Under the pieces are notes generated by a model, which had not been told where the DNA came from, searched no databases, and was given only the letters and a program-made list of their open reading frames with translations. A stretch of DNA of 64,000 bases. Source: an uncultured Bacteroidaceae bacterium. GTDB lineage: Bacteria; Bacteroidota; Bacteroidia; Bacteroidales; Bacteroidaceae. Shown piece after piece: positions 61,153-64,000 of the stretch (positions are counted from its first letter, which is position 1; each line of letters starts with the position of its first letter). The stretch covers positions 62,001-126,000 of the forward strand of contig CAKRYD010000003.1 of assembly GCA_934426255.1 (NCBI GenBank). Direction: 5' to 3'. Both the position numbers and the translations under genes were made by a program.

Positions 61153-62574
61153 TTATTGCTTTTTGTTCGGCATGGTTTCCTCGGGAGACTCTTCCATAAT
61201 TTCCGTATGTGCCTCTAACGCTTCAATGCCATACTCTTCATGATGCTGCGAAATATCAAGTCCGATCTGCTCACTCTTGGCTGACACGCGCAAATGCACC
61301 ATCTTGTTTGATAACCAATAGAGAATGTAAGACATTATAAATGTATATCCGAACACAATCACTACCGCAAGCACGTGATTAAAGAAGAACCTTGCATGAG
61401 ATATTTCGGCAGTGGCTGCATCAGGATAAAAATATCCATAGGTAAATATACCTGTCAATATGGTACCGATGATTCCACCCAATCCATGAGTCGGGAATAC
61501 ATCCAATGCGTCATCAAACAAATGCTTTTTCGCTTTGTAGGTCACGGCTGTATTACAAATAATAGTCGTTATGAATGCAATAAACATGCTTTGTCCTACC
61601 GTCACCCATCCTGCACTCGGTGTAATGGCCACAAGGCCTAATACCGCTCCGATTGCTGCTCCCATAGCCGATGGCCGACGTCCGAGAATGCAATCAAGAA
61701 AAACCCATGTAATCATGGCCGTGGCTGCTGCTGTATTGGTATTCAAGAATGCTGATATGGCAACACCATCCGCGGCCAGCGAAGAACCGCCATTAAAGCC
61801 AAACCATCCCAACCATAACAGAGCTGCGCCTAAAAGGACAAACGGTATGTTGGCGGCTTTGCCATCTTCATTTTTCCGTTTTCCAAGGAACAGAGCTCCG
61901 GCCAATGCTGCCACACCAGATGCAGCATGCACTACAATACCACCGGCAAAGTCGTGAACATGCATCATGCTCAGAAAACCATCGGGATGCCATGTCCAAT
62001 GAGCCAAAGGACAATAAACAAGTATTGTCCATAAGCTCATAAATACTACATATCCTGAGAATTTGACTCTTTCGGCAAATGAACCGGTAATCAGAGAAGG
62101 CGTAATAATGGCAAATTTCATTTGAAACAAAGCATACAAGGCAAGCGGAATGGTTGTCGTTGCCATACCTATAGTACTTTTGTCAAGCCCCACCATGTTG
62201 TCACAACCTACATTGTTGAGCATCAAAAAACGAACAGGATTTCCTATCAGGCCTCCGATATCATCACCAAATGCCAATCCGAAACCGAACACTACCCAAA
62301 TGACACTTACAACCCCCATTACGATGAAGCTTTGCAACATGGTACTAATTACATTCTTTGCCCGGACCATACCGCCATAGAAGAATGCCAAACCGGGCGT
62401 CATCATCAATACAAATATCGTAGCCGTAATCATCCATGCAATGTTGGCATAATCGCGCGCCTGCAACTTATCACTCAAATTGAAGTCTCCGGCATGCGAT
62501 GACATAAATAATCCCATAACGCTGAACAGTGCTGTCAGGGCAAATAGTACCCACCATCTTCTTCTTTGTAACAT
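61153..62574 (-). CDS. amt: Ammonium transporter (Amt family)
   Basis: A 473-residue inner-membrane channel/transporter for ammonium with eleven predicted helices after a leader that looks cleavable. Conserved parts: MTPGLAFFYGGMVRAKNVISTM, CPLAHWTWHPDGFLSMM (first pore His), and FPTHGLGGIIGTILTGIF (second pore His). The C-terminal tail is acidic and may take part in gating. No glnB/glnK gene, the usual partner, is adjacent. A -7 box (TAATTTTG, minus, 62626-62633) lies 52 bases upstream. Confidence 0.95.
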   Translation of the reverse strand: MLQRRRWWVLFALTALFSVMGLFMSSHAGDFNLSDKLQARDYANIAWMITATIFVLMMTPGLAFFYGGMVRAKNVISTMLQSFIVMGVVSVIWVVFGFGLAFGDDIGGLIGNPVRFLMLNNVGCDNMVGLDKSTIGMATTTIPLALYALFQMKFAIITPSLITGSFAERVKFSGYVVFMSLWTILVYCPLAHWTWHPDGFLSMMHVHDFAGGIVVHAASGVAALAGALFLGKRKNEDGKAANIPFVLLGAALLWLGWFGFNGGSSLAADGVAISAFLNTNTAAATAMITWVFLDCILGRRPSAMGAAIGAVLGLVAITPSAGWVTVGQSMFIAFITTIICNTAVTYKAKKHLFDDALDVFPTHGLGGIIGTILTGIFTYGYFYPDAATAEISHARFFFNHVLAVVIVFGYTFIMSYILYWLSNKMVHLRVSAKSEQIGLDISQHHEEYGIEALEAHTEIMEESPEETMPNKKQ

Positions 62575-62625
62575 AATGCTTGTATTTTAAATGATTTCAA
62601 TTCAATTGTGTCATTGTTTTGACTG

Positions 62626-62633
62626 CAAAATTA
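62626..62633 (-). promoter_or_regulatory. Bacteroidetes -7 box for amt
   Basis: TAATTTTG on the minus strand, 52 bases before the ATG at 62574. No sigma-54 type -24/-12 element was recognised here. Confidence 0.5.
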
Positions 62634-62825
62634 CAATTTTGATAGAAACACAGCCTAATATCGTGCAAAATTTCTCATTTCTGCGCAAAAATCCATCATT
62701 TTGATTTGCCAAGGCGTGCTTTTTGAAAACTGCGATAAACAAAGACAGAAGTTCAATCGCACTTTTGTGCTTTTCCGCAAATTGCGTAAAATGCAACATC
62801 GCGCATCGGCTCTGTGAAAAATTAG

Positions 62826-62833
62826 TATTTTTG
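62826..62833 (+). promoter_or_regulatory. Bacteroidetes -7 box for the MATE exporter gene
   Basis: TATTTTTG ends 7 bases before the ATG at 62841, the same layout as at the M16 peptidase. If translation starts at the later ATG (62889) the leader would be about 50 bases. Confidence 0.5.
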
Positions 62834-62840
62834 CAAGTGA

Positions 62841-64000
62841 ATGACTGATAGAAAGACTGACGAAGTTCAGCAGAAGAAATTTGAATTCATGACAACCGCC
62901 CCCGTTGACCAATTGGTAAGGCGGATGGCTCTTCCCACGGTAGTGAGTATGCTGGTTACGGCCATGTACAACATCGTCGACACTTTTTTTGTGGGGCAGT
63001 TGGGGGCAAGTGCCACAGGAGCCATCGGAGTTGTCTACTCTTTAATGGCCATTATACAAGCTATCGGATTCGGTTTTGGACATGGTTCGGGCAATTACAT
63101 CTCACGGAAATTGGGAGAACGCCATGTCCACGAGGCTTCCATAATGGCCAGCGTGGGTTTTTTTACATCCTTTCTATCAGGTTTGCTCATTATGGTCGTA
63201 GGAATCTTAAATATGTCCCATTTAGCCATGTTCCTCGGCTCCACACCCACCATCAAACCCTACGCCGAAGAGTACATGCTCTATATTTTGTTGGGTGCTC
63301 CTTTTTTTTCGTCTTCGCTAACATTGAACAACCAGCTGCGCCTACAGGGTTCGGCCAATAAAGCAATGATAGGCATTACGAGCGGTGCAGCAATCAACTG
63401 CCTGCTTGACCCACTCTTCATCTTCGGTCTTGAAATGGGCATCTCCGGTGCCGGACTGTCTACACTGATCAGCCAGATTGTCAGCTTTGCCATATTGATT
63501 TACCAGACACAGCGTGGCGATACCGTCAGCATAGGACTGTACAACTTCCGTCCTTCCAAAATGCGTTATATAGCCATTCTGCAAGGTGGTATACCTTCGA
63601 CAGGAAGACAGGGCGTACACTGCCTCGGCAACATCCTGATGAACCACGCCATGAAGATGTTCGGCGACAGTTTTTTTGCAGCCATGACCATTGTCATCCG
63701 TCTGTCTAATTTCATCTTTGCCGGAACGGCCGGAATCGGGCAAGGATTCCAACCTGTTTGCGGATTCAATTACGGAGCACATCGTCTTGACCGTGTCAAG
63801 GCGGCTTACTATTACACTCAAAAGCTGGCCTTATGCTTCTTAGGCGCCATAACAGTTCTCCTTTTTATCTTTGCACGTCAGATTACAGGGCTTTTCTCTG
63901 ATATGCACGAAGTCATCGAACTCGGAACGCTAATACAGCGTTGGCAATGCATTTCGATACCGTTCATGGGCTACAGCATCATCATCGGCATGCTGCTGCA
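62841..64000 (+). CDS. MATE-family multidrug/cation exporter, 3' end outside window
   Basis: The frame is open from ATG 62841 to the window end (386 codons) with no stop. After a polar start, the sequence VRRMALPTVVSMLVTAMYNIVDTFFVGQLGASATGAIG (quoted in outline) marks the first MATE half, and later helices and NNQLRLQGSANKAMIG follow the family pattern. MATE proteins export drugs and cationic metabolites using a sodium or proton gradient. Start: 62841 gives a nearly leaderless mRNA; 62889 (MTTAPVDQLVRRM) gives a more usual N-terminus. About 70 residues of the second half are missing. Confidence 0.9.
   Translation, partial: MTDRKTDEVQQKKFEFMTTAPVDQLVRRMALPTVVSMLVTAMYNIVDTFFVGQLGASATGAIGVVYSLMAIIQAIGFGFGHGSGNYISRKLGERHVHEASIMASVGFFTSFLSGLLIMVVGILNMSHLAMFLGSTPTIKPYAEEYMLYILLGAPFFSSSLTLNNQLRLQGSANKAMIGITSGAAINCLLDPLFIFGLEMGISGAGLSTLISQIVSFAILIYQTQRGDTVSIGLYNFRPSKMRYIAILQGGIPSTGRQGVHCLGNILMNHAMKMFGDSFFAAMTIVIRLSNFIFAGTAGIGQGFQPVCGFNYGAHRLDRVKAAYYYTQKLALCFLGAITVLLFIFARQITGLFSDMHEVIELGTLIQRWQCISIPFMGYSIIIGMLL

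Overview
The window reads as chromosomal DNA from a gut-type member of the Bacteroidales. Supporting signs are promoters of the Bacteroidetes form (TAnnTTTG near -7, sometimes with TTG about 20 bases upstream), many Cys lipoproteins, TonB-dependent receptors with carboxypeptidase-like N-terminal domains, a T9SS-like C-terminal sorting tail, the long form of IspG, a BtuG-like B12 lipoprotein, and a high density of secreted glycoside hydrolases. Prevotella, Paraprevotella or a close relative fits best, but the genus cannot be fixed from sequence alone. I see no rRNA, tRNA, insertion sequence, phage gene or CRISPR array.

Layout. 1-2.5 kb: the end of an ADP-ribosylglycohydrolase-type gene coupled to a GH30 enzyme. 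2.9-7.4 kb (minus): a Cys-rich DUF1080 lipoprotein, then ridA, a LOG-family gene and a GH78 rhamnosidase. 7.5-13.7 kb: M16 peptidase, outer-membrane barrel, DEAD-box helicase, RNase R. 13.9-18.2 kb: epimerase plus PAP2-type membrane enzyme, nucleotidyltransferase, GH5-like lipoprotein. 18.6-23 kb: a giant adhesin-like protein with three discoidin-type modules. 23.2-30 kb: EEP-family phosphatase/nuclease, a 1423-residue acyl-CoA-dehydratase-activase-like protein, an AlkD-like protein, an esterase. 30.2-37.8 kb: one co-directional run rpoN, membrane protein, GH16, purE, ispG, GH36, mixing housekeeping and polysaccharide genes. 38-44.4 kb: DUF3298 lipoprotein, GH2, secreted beta-sandwich protein, secreted sugar isomerase, sodium:solute symporter. 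44.5-50.1 kb (minus): a cobalamin riboswitch followed by btuB, btuG-like, btuF and btuC. 50.3-56.4 kb: sugar permease plus ribokinase, then a GH2 beta-galactosidase with a ricin-like N-terminus coupled to a barstar-like gene. 56.5-64 kb: beta-helix lipoprotein plus TonB receptor, DEDDh exonuclease, ammonium transporter, and a MATE exporter cut by the window end.

How it fits together. The secreted enzymes (GH30, GH78, DUF1080, GH5-like, GH16, GH36, two GH2) point to plant or host glycan use, yet there is no SusC/SusD pair here. The clearest pathway is B12 capture: riboswitch control, surface capture (BtuG), outer-membrane transport (BtuB), periplasmic binding (BtuF) and inner-membrane transport (BtuC), with the ATPase BtuD missing from the cluster.

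The most unusual signal is a family of intergenic tandem arrays with a 22-23 base pitch, built around a TGTACA core. In its best copies a unit is the perfect 18-base palindrome GTTTCATGTACATGAAAC. Arrays occur near 2.6, 18.4 and 37.9 kb, always between convergent genes and always just downstream of a plus-strand glycoside hydrolase gene. I know of no named element with this structure.
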